The notes below the pieces were generated by a model. That model was given only the letters and a program-made list of their open reading frames with translations. It had not been told where the DNA came from and did not search any database. A program made the translations under genes and the position numbers. This document shows positions 45,270 to 57,805 of a stretch of 64,000 nucleotides of DNA, in pieces. Each line of letters starts with the position of its first letter. The stretch's first letter is position 1. The stretch is from Podocnemis expansa (lineage: Eukaryota > Chordata > Testudines > Podocnemididae): assembly GCA_007922195.1 (NCBI GenBank), contig ML681981.1, positions 15,695,940-15,759,939 of the forward strand. Direction: 5' to 3'.

Positions 45270-45353
45270 AATAAATCAATTTGTTAGTCTTTAAGTGCCA
45301 CAGGACTCCTTGTTTGTTTTACTGAACTAGACTAATACAGCTGCCCCTTTGGA

Positions 45354-46315
45354 ACTGGGCAACATAAAAGTTAAGGATAAAAACACAGACGTCCTGGCTA
45401 GAATTTCCCTACCATACATAACCATGAGCCAGAAGACAAAAGCCCTTTTAAAAAAGAAGGTTCTAAATGGAAGTCTTTAGACAGAATCTGAAGGCTAATT
45501 TCAAAGGTAGAAGGCCATTTTTAAACAGTGGATCAAAGTTATTCTTGATGATTTTCAGGGAATTGGTTTAGATCTTTTCAAACCACCAAGAAACCCCAAT
45601 TTTTGTGTCTCAAAAAATAATAGATCTCCTTAAACTACAAAGGCCAAGAGAGATGTTAGGAACTTCACAAAACAGCACTATCGCTGCAGTGGACATACTT
45701 TTCAAATAAAAAGTTTTGTTTGTACCTCTATAATAAGTTATGTAAGTAGGGGGAAAAAAATCAGCTATGCGTAAGGTAACTTAAGGTAGGGATGCCACAG
45801 GTGACTTCAGACATCCCATGCAGAGTTCTCTGCTGTGCCTAACCTCCACAGGGCATAACAGGGGTGCTAGTTACAGCTCCCTGATTCTGGTAAAGTTTAA
45901 CATCAGTGCTGGGATGGAGTAGCAATCATGAGGCTACTCCATTCTATACCAATTGAATTTGGCCATTTGGAAATAGCCACTGTGCACACCATCCTCAGCC
46001 CTGCACACCAGAAGCTGTAGGAACTGCTTGTCATAGATCTATGCAGCCAGGAAATCCTCTGCACCAAGAATTTTCCCAGCTGGATCAAACCAGTAGCTCA
46101 CCAATTTCTTTACACCAGGACAGCAGTGAAAAATGGTGTTCAAGCAGGGTAGAGTCTTGGTCCCACCTTTACACTGAAGTTTTAAACAAAGCATAACAAG
46201 AAAACCACTGCTGCATCAAATATTAGTTCTAGTAAAGTATTAAGATACCAAACAGATATGCTATTTAATGCCCTTTTCAAAAAGGGAATCCAGAAATATA
46301 TGGTCAAATAAAAAT
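45354..46315. other. No gene or clear repeat
   Basis: Nothing recognisable. Confidence 0.25.
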
Positions 46316-47175
46316 GTTAAACAAGAATGATCATACTGGATCAGACCAATGGTCCATCTAGCCCAGCATCTTATTTCTGACAATCCTGGTGCAAGCTGCT
46401 TCAGAGGATGAGAACAAAACAGGGCAATTCATCAAGTGATCTATCAATCCTGTCATCCAGCCCCATCTTCTAGCAGTTACAAGCCTAGAGATACCCAGAC
46501 TAGGAGGTTGCATCTCTGACCATTTTGGCTCTACCTCCATGAACTTTAATTTTTTTTTTTTCAACCTAGCTATACTTTCGACCTTAACAATATCCCATAG
46601 CAATAAGTTCCACAAGTTGACTAGGAATTACATAGATGTATACCTGTTCATTTCATTGGATGGCCCCTGGATAGTGTGTTATACAGAGGCATAAATAACA
46701 CTTCTGTATTCACTTTTGCCACAACAATGATTTTATGTTCTTCTGTCATATCCCTTCTCCCCAGTCACCTCTTTTCCATACTGGACTGTCTCAGTCTTTT
46801 TCCATTTCTCCTCAGAATGGCTCAGGAGAGGCAATCTCCCTCACATCTTTCACAGTGAAGACCGATGCAAGGAATTCATTTAGCTTTTCCTAACAGCCTT
46901 GTCCTGCTTCAGTGCTCTATTTGCACATGGATCCTCTACTGGCCATACTGTGTCTAGTGGACTTCCTGTTTCACATATACTTAAAAAAAAAAAAATTGTT
47001 GTTAGTTTTGGTGTCCCTAGATATTCTTTTTTGGCCTGCCTAATTATACTTGATTGGCCACAGTTTATGCTCCTTTCTATTTCCCTCATTCAGATTTGAC
47101 TTCTAGTCCTTAAAGGATGTCTTTTTGTCTTTAAGCACCAATTTTACTCTGTCATTTAGCCATCAGTGCACATAA
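46316..47175 (-). mobile_element. Old CR1-type LINE relics, antisense (two pieces)
   Basis: Bases 46316-46830 (TACTGGATCAGACCAATGGT, CCATCTAGCCCAGCATC, AAGTTCCACAAGTTGACTAG) resemble the 3' half of an old reptile CR1 in reverse. Bases 46850-47175 (GCAAGGAATTCATTTAGCTT, TTGGCCTGCCTAATTATAC, TTATGCTCCTTTCTATTTCC) are the endonuclease-RT linker seen also at 600-900. The two were joined by deletion or come from separate insertions. Confidence 0.6.
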
Positions 47176-48664
47176 GTTTGCTTAGAGGTTCACAACCTTG
47201 ACGCCCAGCGGGCAATTCACTATGTGCTTCTTTTGATCATAGCTGTAACTGGCTCTCACACCCTGATCTCTAAACTCCCTCACAAAAAGTCCCATGTGAT
47301 GCTCTTGTGTGCAAACTTCTCTGGTTAATTAGGGGCTGGCCTTTTAAAACCCTGTTCTCCCTGATCTAGCCCCACCCCTTTTCTAAAGGAGCCTAATAGG
47401 ATTAGTGATCGAAGGATGGCAAAGTAGAGCCTTATGGGGGAAGCTTTCAACCTTGCCTAGCAGGCTGCTAGGCTTAGTGCACAGCCTACCAAAGAGACCT
47501 CACTATGAATGTCAATTAAGCAGGCCCATAGCAAACCAGAACATAAACAAACAAACAAACAAAATTTACCCCCCAGGTAGGTCGCTCTTCATACACCTGG
47601 AGAACTCTTTTATAAAACTCTTCCGCTTGCTAACACCCATGGTCACTTAGGACCTGACTTTTGAACAGTCTCTTCTCCCTGTAGGTACTAAATAGGATTG
47701 ATTAACACATTGCTTCTCATCCCAAGGATCACACCCAAGTTTCCAGAGGAGAGGGGGTGACAAAAAACACCCTACCTTTTTTTAATGGAAGTAGAGATCC
47801 TGAAACAATTTTCTGTTCATAATATGCAGTCCAAGTATAGAAAAGGTTGTGAAGCACTGAACTGCCTTTTTAATCAGTAAATGTACTCTCTCATTACTAT
47901 AAGCTCACAGCTACTCAAAAGTCAACTTATTTAAGAGCAGAGACTTCAAATTCTTTTCAAAGGGAATTTTTCTTGAAATAGCTTCAGAAAAATTGTCAGT
48001 TTCCTACTACAATATGTGAATATTTTTATTTCATTCAATGCTTTTCTATGGTAGCATAATTTTAGTTTTGTAAGAAATGATCACAGAAATACAAAATTTT
48101 AAATAATCCTTTACATTTATATTACCATTAGAGTAACAATGTAAATACACATCTGTAGTTCGAGACAAAGAACTGCATTATATTTACAAAGTTAATCATA
48201 AAAAGGACAGTACTGTAAGTTAGCTCATTTCTCTCTCTCGATCAAATAAATGTTTAAACACTCTACCGTGTATGCAGTGATGAAATAAGTTTACAAAAGG
48301 AGTTCTTACTTGACAAATGTGCTAGCATGAGAACTTTATAAATAGAGAGCCAGGCAGAAAATCTGGAGCTATATACTTGTGAAGTTACAAGACAGCTGTT
48401 TTGCGTAGGGAACTCCTAAACAGACACTTTTTTCAAAGTGTGCTAAGTATGTCAAATGGCATCTCTATGGGAAACAGAGCAGCAAAGGCTATACTCAACA
48501 GTGCCAGCACATCTTGAACATCAATTTCAAATCCATAAAGTAAAAGATAAACAGAGCTTAGCTCCAAGTGCAAGGGCCACTAGACACTTGGAAATTTTCC
48601 TTCTATTTCACAATCAGAAAGGTAGCAGGGGATAGCCGATTAAGCAACCCTCTATGGCCCAGAT
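47176..48664. other. No gene; short (AAAC)n at 47547-47567
   Basis: Apart from the small AAAC run I see no exon or named repeat. It is AT-rich after 47.8 kb. Confidence 0.3.
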
Positions 48665-48775
48665 TTCCTCATGTCTAATCCTGGCTTTGTCATGGACTCA
48701 TTGTCAATGACAAATGTAGGGCTAAAGCACTAAACTTAGATTTTCCCATCTTTAAAATTTACCTTCCAGGAATAC
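48665..48775 (+). mobile_element. MIR-type SINE fragment
   Basis: TCTCCTCATG-like context is followed by GTCTAATCCTGGCTTTGTC, ATGGACTCATTGTCAATGAC and AGATTTTCCCATCTTTAAAA, matching the order of the MIR core in sense orientation. It is weakly conserved. Confidence 0.45.
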
Positions 48776-49849
48776 AGCAAAAGTGAGTGTTCATAGTGTG
48801 TTCTGAATACTCAAGTTATCTGTTATCACATTCTTGGAATGTGATATTTACTGTTAAAGTTCAGTGTTCATCAGCTCTAAACAAATAACCAGCAGCAAGG
48901 TGTTCTCGTTGCAGAATAGTTTTGCAAAAATGAATTATTATAAGATTGATGAAATCTAGTATAGACTATCAAACAGTTTCAAGAGATTCTTGCCAGGTTA
49001 TCATCCACTCTTGAAGTAAATCACAGGATCCAGAAACTGAAAGTTTATGCCCCCTCTCTTTTATGTTGGTGGTGTTGGCTAGTCTCCTGATAACAAACAC
49101 CCTCTACGAGCCCATAACAAGTGCTCCAGTGTTGATGCACTGGACCCTCACTGACTCCCACTTAAGTAGGAGACACTGATTAAATCACTTTGCAGCATGA
49201 AGAATGAGGCGGCAGGTGTTGGAGTATGAGGCGGTAATTCTCTCTCTGTGGAACATTACAAGCTAATTTGTGCTAAAACTTTTCTGTAAAAGCATCTCAA
49301 GTTGAGCACCTAAAATCCACAGTTACTTTTGAACATTTAACTTGCAGATTTTCATCTGCATTCATGATAAAATACAGGAACATCTATTTAAATCAGGGGC
49401 TGAAGATTAGTTTTTCATTTATAACTCTTAGTTTGTCCATTTTCAACACTTGTTTATGAAAGAAGTTGCAATTTTTTACAGTATTGAGTTAGCCTGATAT
49501 AAATGAAAATTAGGATTTCATTTCAAGATTTCCAGAAATACACTATAGAATTTCAAGACTCAGACAATGGTTACGGCTGCATTAGGAGACAGTTTTAACG
49601 GTGGGGGAGGGCAAGCAGGGATAGCTGTGTCAATAGATGGGTTCAGCAGTCATAGAAAAATCATGGACTGACTCCACATCCACGGCCTGGTACAGTAAAA
49701 AGAAGTGCTCCGTGAAGTTCAACTACACAGGACAGCCACCACAAAGCAAAAGAATCTTTCAGAAGTGCACAAGGTGGGAAGTTAGATATACCTAAATATC
49801 AAATCTGGCTCCATGAATCGACAATATTTAACATGCTCTAAAGGGGTGT
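48776..49849. other. No gene or clear repeat
   Basis: Nothing recognisable. Confidence 0.25.
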
Positions 49850-50395
49850 GGCAAACTGCCAGCTCTCCTCTGTTGGGTTTCGCACTTCTCCTGTAGATGG
49901 TAAGTCAGGCTGCCCCCAGCTGCCATGTCTCCAAGGAGGGGGGCCCCCTCTGATAATGGGATAGGAGGGGAAGGAACCTGGGCATGCCCACTACTCCACG
50001 TCCCAACCCAGGGGCACTAAGTAGCAGCTCTGTGCTGCTTGACTTTTATTCAACACTGCAGCTCTCCCCCGCTGTGCTATTTGCCCCTCTGCTTGAGTAA
50101 AGCTTCTTCCCTCAGCCTTGCAGGTTTTTCCCTCTGGGGGTCTGTACCTTTTGACTCCTTTCAGCTTCTCAAAATGACACCTCACTCCTTTATTTCTCTC
50201 AGCACTTCTCCAGCTTGTGCCCTATTTGTTTGGAGCAGAGGGGTTTTATCAGGCACCTGGCTAGGCCTGACTGGCCTTAGCTGCTCCTAATTACCCTCTA
50301 ACTCCAGCTAATTTGCAGGGAACAGTGCCCAGAGCATTCTGGGACTTACACACCTTCCTTCTATGACTGTTACTGCCCTCTGGCCTTGATGTATT
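49850..50395 (-). mobile_element. LTR-like block, antisense
   Basis: Read on the minus strand there is a GC-richer 5' part (from about 50395), a TATA-like GCCTGATAAAACCCCTCTGC (about 50240-50260), then AATAAA signals (GAGAGAAATAAAGGAG near 50195, TTGAATAAAAGTC near 50045). The order promoter, then polyadenylation signal, suits a solo LTR of a retrotransposon. I found no matching second LTR, TG..CA ends or target duplication, so this is tentative. Confidence 0.35.
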
Positions 50396-50530
50396 ACAGG
50401 GGTTGCCATGTGAGTCTAGTTCAGCAAAAACAAACAAGGACTCTGGTGGCACTTTTAAAGACTGACAAATTTATTTATCACATGAGCTGTCATGGGAGAA
50501 AATCCCATTTTGTCAGACACTTAAGGCAGG
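50396..50530 (-). mobile_element. PLE 3'-end copy, antisense, with hammerhead-like segment
   Basis: TGTGAGTCTAGTTCAGCAAA, AACAAGGACTCTGGTGGCAC, TTATTTATCACATGAGCTGT and GGGAGAAAATCCCATTTTGT form the reverse complement of the PLE terminus. The minus-strand core reads CTGACAA and GACA, both damaged. It interrupts the right edge of the LTR-like block. Confidence 0.8.
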
Positions 50531-51224
50531 GAAAGAACTACCTTAGAGAAATGAAATATCCTGATTGAAATCAGTACGCCACAAACCTGGGACCAAACAA
50601 AAGCTCTTGTATTTTGGTTTAAAGGGTCAATTTAATTTTTTTTTTTCCAAAAGTTTCCCAAACTCTGTGTTAGGTCCCTAAGTTTACAGTCTCTTCTACA
50701 TTGGAGAAATATTTTATTTACCAGTATTATAATCTATTCTGCCCAGTGGGCTAATTTATACAGAACACTGAAAGGTCAGCGATCTGAGAACAATTCATAA
50801 AATGGAGAACAGCAGAAAGCTGGTTAATTACAAATAACTGCTATGGAACAACGTAAGAGGACAACATAATTAGATTTTAAAAACCTCTACCTGCTAACAG
50901 ATATTCTAACAGAGAGAGAACAGGAAGGATCTTCATGCAGCTAGCACCACTAAAAACAGTTACTGCCCTCTAAAAATCAAATTGTATCTTTCTGGTAAAT
51001 GAAGCAGAAGAGAAATATGGCAGTACCAGCAATAAAGCTGTACTCAAGCTCTTCCACAGGACGCAATGTTCTGCATGAAGTATGTTAATAAATATGATGG
51101 GAGTACGAGGATCCATATTGCTCATCTCTTCTCAAAATTAAAAAGGGGAGCAAAATTGATAACTATATCTCAGTCACCCCCCTTGATCCAGTAGTTTAAT
51201 ACTATATTATATACATACATATAT
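50531..51224. other. No gene or clear repeat
   Basis: AT-rich, nothing recognisable. Confidence 0.25.
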
Positions 51225-51242
51225 ACACACACACACACACAC
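51225..51242. repeat. (AC)9 microsatellite
   Basis: Nine AC units inside an AT-rich stretch. Confidence 0.9.
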
Positions 51243-51261
51243 AATTATAAAATTATATATA

Positions 51262-51416
51262 TAAAGCTCTTTCTGTTGTCTAGTATTTATCAAGCTGAGT
51301 TGTTATTTATAATACATGTAATATGAATGTAATATATGTAAATATGTTCTATATGTAATATATTTATATTACATTATTCAGTTTGATAAATACTAGACTC
51401 AACTGAAAGAGCTTTA
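51262..51416. repeat. Inverted repeat, about 37-bp arms, AT-rich loop
   Basis: The left arm TAAAGCTCTTTCTGTTG, CTAGTATTTATCAAGCTG (51262-51297) pairs with the right arm CAGTTTGATAAATACTAG, CAACTGAAAGAGCTTTA (51379-51416) with few mismatches. The loop is about 80 bases of ATGTAATAT-like repeats. It may be a very short TA-flanked MITE or a cruciform-prone site. Confidence 0.8.
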
Positions 51417-51834
51417 GATGTATTTTAAAGCTGTACATAAAATCAGCATTTTCCATCTGGCAATTTGTAAGTTGTAGTGCATTATCCAGTGGATGTTGGT
51501 GAAATCCCTCCTTCCTCCCTCACATTCTGGAAACCAGATTTTTCCTTCCATAGCTCACAATCAATAAGGTCCTTAAAGAGCTGCTTATCGCACAAGAAAT
51601 GCAAAATGGAAAAACTATAACACAAAGAGAAAATAGCTCTTTAAACAGAAAAAAATGTGATCTTATTGCATGTTGCTATGTAGTCATCGTTAAGTTGATG
51701 CATAAAAACTGTTGTGCTCTGATAAACAAGCACTAAACTAACAAACAAACTAACAGAATAGAAATAGCACACTTATTTAAAAGGGAGAAGACAGACATGT
51801 TTAGTGCTGGAGTTGAAGAGAAATATTTCTCACA

Positions 51835-51935
51835 ATATTTATTATTTGTATGTCCCTAATGCCTAGGAGCCTTAGTCACGGCGCAGGACTCTACTGTGTT
51901 AGGTGCTATCTAAAAACACAGATCTTTAAGTGCCA
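51835..51935 (-). mobile_element. MIR-related SINE fragment
   Basis: TATTTATTATTTGTATGTCC, GCCTAGGAGCCTTAGTCACG and TACTGTGTTAGGTGCTATC resemble a MIR-related reptile SINE tail in reverse (consensus GCTAGGCGCTGTACAAACAC). Confidence 0.5.
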
Positions 51936-53438
51936 AATTCCTGGGAATAAAAAAAGAAAGTTAAAGAAAAATATGTAGTTTCTTGCTTTTTAAGGCATAA
52001 TTATTTTAAAAGACTGGTTTCAATCATAATAGTTATTTATTCTAAATTGCACTTCAGTCTTTAAGTTGTTTATCACAAGTATGAATATAGTTTATTAAAA
52101 GTTGAATTTGAAATACTAATGTTCTTTCAAATAAGAATCTCATGAAGATTGGCCAATACAGCACAATACACTCCAAAATACAAAATGAAAAAAATAAATA
52201 ATTGGTTAGTATTTAGGTAATATACGTCAGCTACTACAAGACTTGCTTTCATCAGAGAAAGAAAATATCAATGAGTATGCAAATAAAACATTTAAAATAA
52301 AAGTTACTACAAATTACTAACTGTATTTGCAGGGGAATGGAGTACAGTTGCCAGAGACCCTCAGTCAGTTGTTTGTTTTGTTAATAGGCAGGACAGATTT
52401 ACCAAATATGTTGAGACTTTTCATATTTTGTAATACTAAAAAATTTGGCTAAAGCCAATTATTTTCATCCAAGCTCCTACACTACCCCTGCAAATACATA
52501 CATACTACATACAGGAAAAATATATTGGAAACTTGATGCTAGCCAGAATTGCAACACAGATTCACTGTTCATCATGAAATTAGAAGTGACCAGGTAAGAG
52601 ATGCTAGAAAGAGTGCTCTAATCTCAAACAATTCTTAGGAAGGACAATTTCAAATGTTCAGTAGTAGCATCAAACTTAACAGACCCCATGTTGTAGTCAA
52701 AGAGAGTGTCTGATTGCAAAATGATGGAAAATTGAGGTCCCATCTGACAAATGCAAACACTCTCTCTACAGTGTTACCTTGCCATGATTTTACTGTAAAA
52801 AGAGACAAATGGCTACCTGTTCACTGCTGATGGCAGGACTAGTGCCCAACTCTACAATGGAGCATGCTTACCCATCTTTCTTAGTTTCATTTTTCTTTTA
52901 AAATACAAAACATTTATTAAGTTTATTTTAATTTACCAGGTTAACTAAAATGACCCAGCTCAAGTTAAAATAATAAGGAGCAGTCACAATGTTAATGTAG
53001 ATTTTCAAAATATGCATTTACATCAGAAACCTTTTATTAGAACTGTACAAAATTAAATCTCGTCTGAAATAATCAGTTCCAAAACCATATATATGTTTAT
53101 GCCAAATGAGTAAATCAAGCATCAGTTTTCCAAAACATCTTGCACATAATACAGCAGTGTCTAAATAACTTTATTTCTATTAAGCATAAACCGGTTTTCC
53201 AGCCAGCACATCCATTGACTGAGACACACAAATAAGTTGCCTTCCACAGAAGAAGGCAGACCATCTCTGCTCCCACATTTCCACAGCAACCCCCACACCC
53301 CTCAAAAACAAACAAAACCCAAATAAAGCAGCTGTCTTCATGTACTATAGTGGATGGGGCTGCTCCGTAGCACCTCTATCTTGAAGCCAACTTAAGTGAA
53401 TGACAATGGAAAGTTCCTTTAGTTATGGAAGATTATGT
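51936..53438. other. AT-rich, no gene or clear repeat
   Basis: No exon or named element seen. This would be the distal intergenic region downstream of MINPP1. Confidence 0.3.
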
Positions 53439-53439
53439 C

Positions 53440-53720
53440 CAAAGGGGGGAAAAAACCCAAGGAGTCCTGTGGCACTTTTAAAGCTTAGCAAATTTGTTTA
53501 TCGCATGAGCTTTCATGGAAGGAAATCCTACTTTGTGGGACACTTGAAGATGAGGAACTTACAGAATGTGAGCAAGTTCCCCATCTTCAAGTGGCTGACA
53601 AAGTGGGATTTCTCTCCCATGAAAGCTCATGTGATAAGTAAATTTGTTAGTCTTTAAAAGTGCCACAGGACTCCTTGTTTGTTTTGCTGGACTAATCTAA
53701 CCCAGCTACCACTTCGTAAT
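53440..53720. mobile_element. Palindromic PLE derivative (inverted dimer)
   Basis: The left antisense arm (AAGGAGTCCTGTGGCACTTT, TTATCGCATGAGCTTTCATG) and right sense arm (AAGTGGCTGACAAAGTGGGA, TCTCCCATGAAAGCTCATGT, TTGTTAGTCTTTAAAAGTGC) are inverted around about 53560, with TTGAAGATGAGGAACTTAC and GTTCCCCATCTTCAAG as inner arms. The right end GCTGGACTAATCTAACCCAG, CTACCACTT is nearly complete. The right core is CTGACAA with GAAA intact. Confidence 0.85.
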
Positions 53721-56025
53721 GATGTCCAATGGGTTTGTCTGTAATCTCCAGTCGTGTCATCTTAACCATTTTAAATAAACTTTAAGGGTGAAATTCTGAC
53801 CCCTAGAAGTAGAAAATCTTGTATTGACTTTAGTGGGGCCAACATTTCACCACATAATGTTCAAAACCAAAACAACCTCATGAATACAAGGTGACTCATT
53901 CCTGGAAATGGATGATTGTTTGTGCAAAGCCACCTTTAAACAATTTCTTATGCTTACTCTGTGCTTAAGAGAGGTCTATTCAAACAAAATTTGATTCTTC
54001 ATAGCTTTTCTCCCACCTGGTCCTGCAAAATCCCATACAGTGAGTATTATGAAAATGATGACGACAGCAGACCCAAATTGTATATTACTATAGCTTCAAT
54101 ATAGGCTCCAGTGAGATAAAAAGCAGACACAAAGATGGACATACAATGAAAGAAGATTTCATAACAATACTGAGTTCATCATTTTTCATTTGCTTCAACA
54201 TGAATGCCTTTTTTTTATCCATTTTATAAGTATCCAGCTTAAAAGACAATTCCAGTGATTTTGTTTTCCAAAAAGGTATGAATCTTTCTCTAAGAATGTA
54301 TTAAACAATTCTCCAAATGTCTAAAAATATCCACACCACTTCTTTAGGAACTCTAGTCACTGACAAACTATTATCCCTCTATTGGTAATATAATAATCCA
54401 GCATTGTACTTCCCAAGATAAGGCTAAGCCTTGTAAAACAGTTTAAAACTACAGAAATACAGGATAGCACCATTAGAAACACATTAAAATCAAATGATTT
54501 AAGTGTTACTTCAAATTTTATAATCTTAAAACAGTTGTTTTACCATTTGACTAGATCCAACCAATTAACCAATACGATTTATGAACAACAGAATACACGA
54601 GTAAAATTTTCAAGAGCACCTAAATGAAAAGTCATGGGAACTTAAACTCTTAAAATTTTATTCTTTATAACTTTGCAACTGCTTGAGTTTCATCAGTTTC
54701 TATTGGGTCTTGAATTTTTTAAATCTAATCTTCTTAATGAAACAATCATGATAAAAGAGCCTATTTGATTGTTTTCATTATCTGTATTGTATTTCAGATG
54801 CTTATTCTGTGTAATAATCTGCATTATTTTAAATATTAGGTTACAATTTTTTTTACAGTATCTTACATTTTTCAGTAGCAAATTATATGCTACTTTAACA
54901 CAGATAATCTCTTTTCTAAAATTGGCAGTACTGTACTCAAAAGAACAGGCAGGCACTCTTCAAATAAACAATCCTGTTTCAGGGGCTGGCTGGAACATGA
55001 CAGAGGACATGGGTCATAGTGGGAGCATCCTTTTCACAGGTAGCTCTGCTCAAGCTAACATACAGAAAACATGAGTGTAGCTGGAAGTAGCAAAGGCAGT
55101 GGCTTGGGCCAGCCAAACAAGTACATATGTAAAGTGTCCAGGGGGTTAATACTCAGGTGGTTAACTCAAGCTGCCACCCATGCTGCCCTCAGCTACACTG
55201 TAGTTTTTAGCATGTTAGCTCACGTGGTGCTAACATACATCTGTCAACACGAACTAGGAAGCAGACTCCCAGGTGCAGCATTGACATATGCAAAATAAGG
55301 CCAAAGTGGCTAATACAATGGTGGCTTGTAAACTTGGTTCAAGAAGAGTACTAAAAATCTCAGCCTGCTAGGTAATAGACTATAAAATCACCACCACTGG
55401 AGGAAATCCAGCCTCAATGGAGCTAAACAAAAATATTTCTATGCCTTAACTTGAACTCAAACAAAATCAGTATAAAATTGAAGGAGGCCTATACACTAAA
55501 AAGAATTGGGACATCTTCTAGAGCAAGAGCCACAGCACCACTTTAGAAAATTCAGTACATACTTCAGAAAAGTGCAGGAATCACAATCATAACTAGCTCC
55601 TACTTAGACAGCAGCTGGGGAAATAGCACTTTGCACCCTTTCCTCTCTAAACAGACAGCCAAGATGTAACTATAAATAGGTATTTTTTTTCACTAATAGG
55701 ACAGAGCCATTTTACAGATGAGATCAGAAAAGCCATTGGGAACAGAAGCAAGCAGAGAAGAGTAGTGCAAAGGAGACAGAATAAGAGGGAAAATACCATC
55801 ACTTCCACTAACTGGCTTTCTGGTAAGCTAAGTTGTCCCAACCCACTAAACCTACCTACTTTGCAAGCTTAGAAAATAGAGATAAATAATTATATATGAC
55901 CACATCTAAATATATAAATATACTTGACCTTGCATCTTCACATTTGTAACAAATACATACCCCAGCAGCCAGATTAATTAAATAAATTTTAAAAATTGTA
56001 TTCATACAATAGAGACAGTATATAC
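53721..56025. other. No gene; old DNA-element pieces near 53770-53850 and 55015-55300
   Basis: GGGTGAAATTCTGACCCC, then TTGACTTTAGTGGGGCCAAC (53785-53850) is an ancient repeat phrase. Bases 55015-55300 (AGCATGTTAGCTCACGTGGT, CAGCTACACTGTAG) recall a decayed reptile DNA transposon. The area probably includes the MINPP1 3' UTR or flank, but no conserved coding sequence is visible. Confidence 0.3.
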
Positions 56026-56031
56026 TTTAAT
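56026..56031 (-). terminator. Possible MINPP1 polyadenylation signal (ATTAAA)
   Basis: ATTAAA on the minus strand lies about 190 bases after the MINPP1 stop. It is the first such hexamer I see downstream. The actual 3' UTR may be longer. Confidence 0.25.
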
Positions 56032-56218
56032 TTTTAAGAAATCCTTGAATTAAGACACAGGAATAGGCATTTATCATCAGTTTGAAGATGCAAGGAAAGA
56101 AATGGAGTATATCAGCAGGAAATAAATAACCAACACTAATGAGAAACGCTTATTCACCACACATACAAAACTGTATACCAGAGATCAATTTCCATCGTAT
56201 TTGCTCTATTCTGCTCCC

Positions 56219-56618
56219 TCAAAGTTCATCAGTGGAATTGCTGTTAGTTTTTGATAGATCACATACTTCACTGAAGTGACAGTTTTGCAGGATGTCCTTA
56301 TAATGGTTCTTCAGATCTGTGTACAGAGAAACCGTTTTCTCTGAGTGAGGAAATGGGAGCAGCTTTTCATTCAACAGTATCTGCACTTGGTACTCCTCCT
56401 CAGGGGTCTTAGCTTGATCACAGTGATAAAGCACAAATATTAAGTTTGAGGCGTAAGGCACAATGCGACCACTACGAAACTTCCGATGCAGTTGTTTTTC
56501 ATAATTGTTAGCGGTAAGGGGTTCCTTATCCTTGAAGAAACCCATTAGAACAAGTAGTGGCTGAAGGGTCTCTGCATGTCCAAACTGCAGGATTACAGGT
56601 GAAGAAATGGGCACGGAA
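56219..56618 (-). CDS. MINPP1: MINPP1, terminal coding exon
   Basis: This is the last exon of multiple inositol-polyphosphate phosphatase 1, an ER-lumen enzyme of the histidine acid phosphatase family that removes phosphates from InsP6, InsP5 and 2,3-bisphosphoglycerate. The exon begins after a splice acceptor (TATGTTTTTCTAG, AG at 56620-56619) and reads [20 protein letters not shown]. The HAE triad (GHAET) is the C-terminal proton-donor motif of the family; the catalytic RHG is in exon 1, outside the window. Further conserved text: [43 protein letters not shown]. It ends STDEL*, an ER-retrieval signal (SDEL in human), with an NST glycosylation sequon just before. The acceptor is phase 2, so the first base completes a split codon. 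The frame is intact. Earlier exons must lie beyond 64000. Confidence 0.95.
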
Positions 56619-57805
56619 CTAGAAAAACATAAAAGTGAAGAATAAGCAAGACAGAAACCTTTGTTTAAAAGCAAACACTGGGGTACTGTACAGTTGTTAG
56701 CAAGGCAGTTTTAAAAGAATAGGTTAGTTACTTTAAACATATTTTACACTGAAGTTTACTATGAAAACTCTTTTGGAAATAGGGGTGTTCAACCATCTGA
56801 AGCTTACAGTTAAGATAACATTTTTTAAAATGTTACTTTATAACCATCAAAATGTTACTGTGCTTTTTAAAAGATTATTGGCTCTATTTTACCTATTAAA
56901 CTTACCATTTCTATCAATTCATTGCTAAGTAGTAACAAGAAGTCTTAGTACACATAAAATGACGACTTATTTGACATCAGTGCAATAAGCACAATAAATA
57001 TTAGTATAGATGGATACAGCCTGTTCAGAAAGAACAGGCAGGGAAAAGGGAGAAAAGCTGCATTACATGCCAAGAGAATAAACATTTGCTCTGACGTCTG
57101 GTGAAAAGCAAACCTGCTGAAATTCTCTTGGAGAAGATAAATGGAAAAAAAAACAAACCAGGGAAAATGTCACTGAAGGCATCCACTGCAAGGTCACTAA
57201 TTTAGAAGGAAGAGATGGATGAAGCATTTTTAGAACAAACAAGTATACAAAGCACAGGACCTAGTGATAATGGGGGACTTTCACTGCCCAGATTTTTGCT
57301 GGAAAAGCAATAATAGAACACAGACTGTCCAATAAGATTTTAGAATGTACAGTGGACACTATTTTTGTTCTAGAAGGCAGAGGATGTACATAGCGGATGG
57401 TTATTCTAGACTCGATTCTGACAGATAAGGGGAACTGGTTGACAGCCTCAAGGTGGAAGGCAACTTGGGTGAAAGAGGCCACAAAGTAAGAGTTCACTAT
57501 TCTGAGGAAAGAGTGAGAGCAACAGACTAAAGATAACTGCCTTTAAGCAACTCAGAGATACAGAGGCATGCTCCCAGGAGATTGAAATCTACAGAAAAAG
57601 GTGTTCAGGATAGCTGGAAATTTTTCTGAGAGAGAAAAATAAAGGCACAATGTCAAATTATCCCAGTGTGGAAGAAAGGTAAAAGAGGAGAAAGAACAAT
57701 GACGACATTAGGTGCTTTCTAAGAACTTGAAAAATCAAAGTAGTACAAAAGTAGGAACAACAACAAGAACATACAAGTACAAAAGAATAGCACAAGCACA
57801 TAGGG

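Larger units (their letters stand above)
42540..45353 (+). mobile_element. Penelope-like element (Neptune type), RT to GIY-YIG endonuclease and 3' end
   Basis: This is the only copy with most of the PLE coding region. In order: N-terminal RT text (42584-43087), a decayed central RT (DNTILATVDVEALYINIP near 43290-43350), the catalytic YIDD (about 43581-43592), a hAT insertion (43610-44071), C-terminal RT and thumb, a Cys/His cluster (CPCNKPHCQLCPH, about 44672-44712), a GIY-YIG endonuclease (44795-44920), and a 3' region with the hammerhead-like segment and terminus CTGCCCCTTTGGA. Frameshifts and stops make it a pseudo-element. It identifies the short derivatives across the window. The 5' limit is approximate and no target duplication was found. 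Confidence 0.9.
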
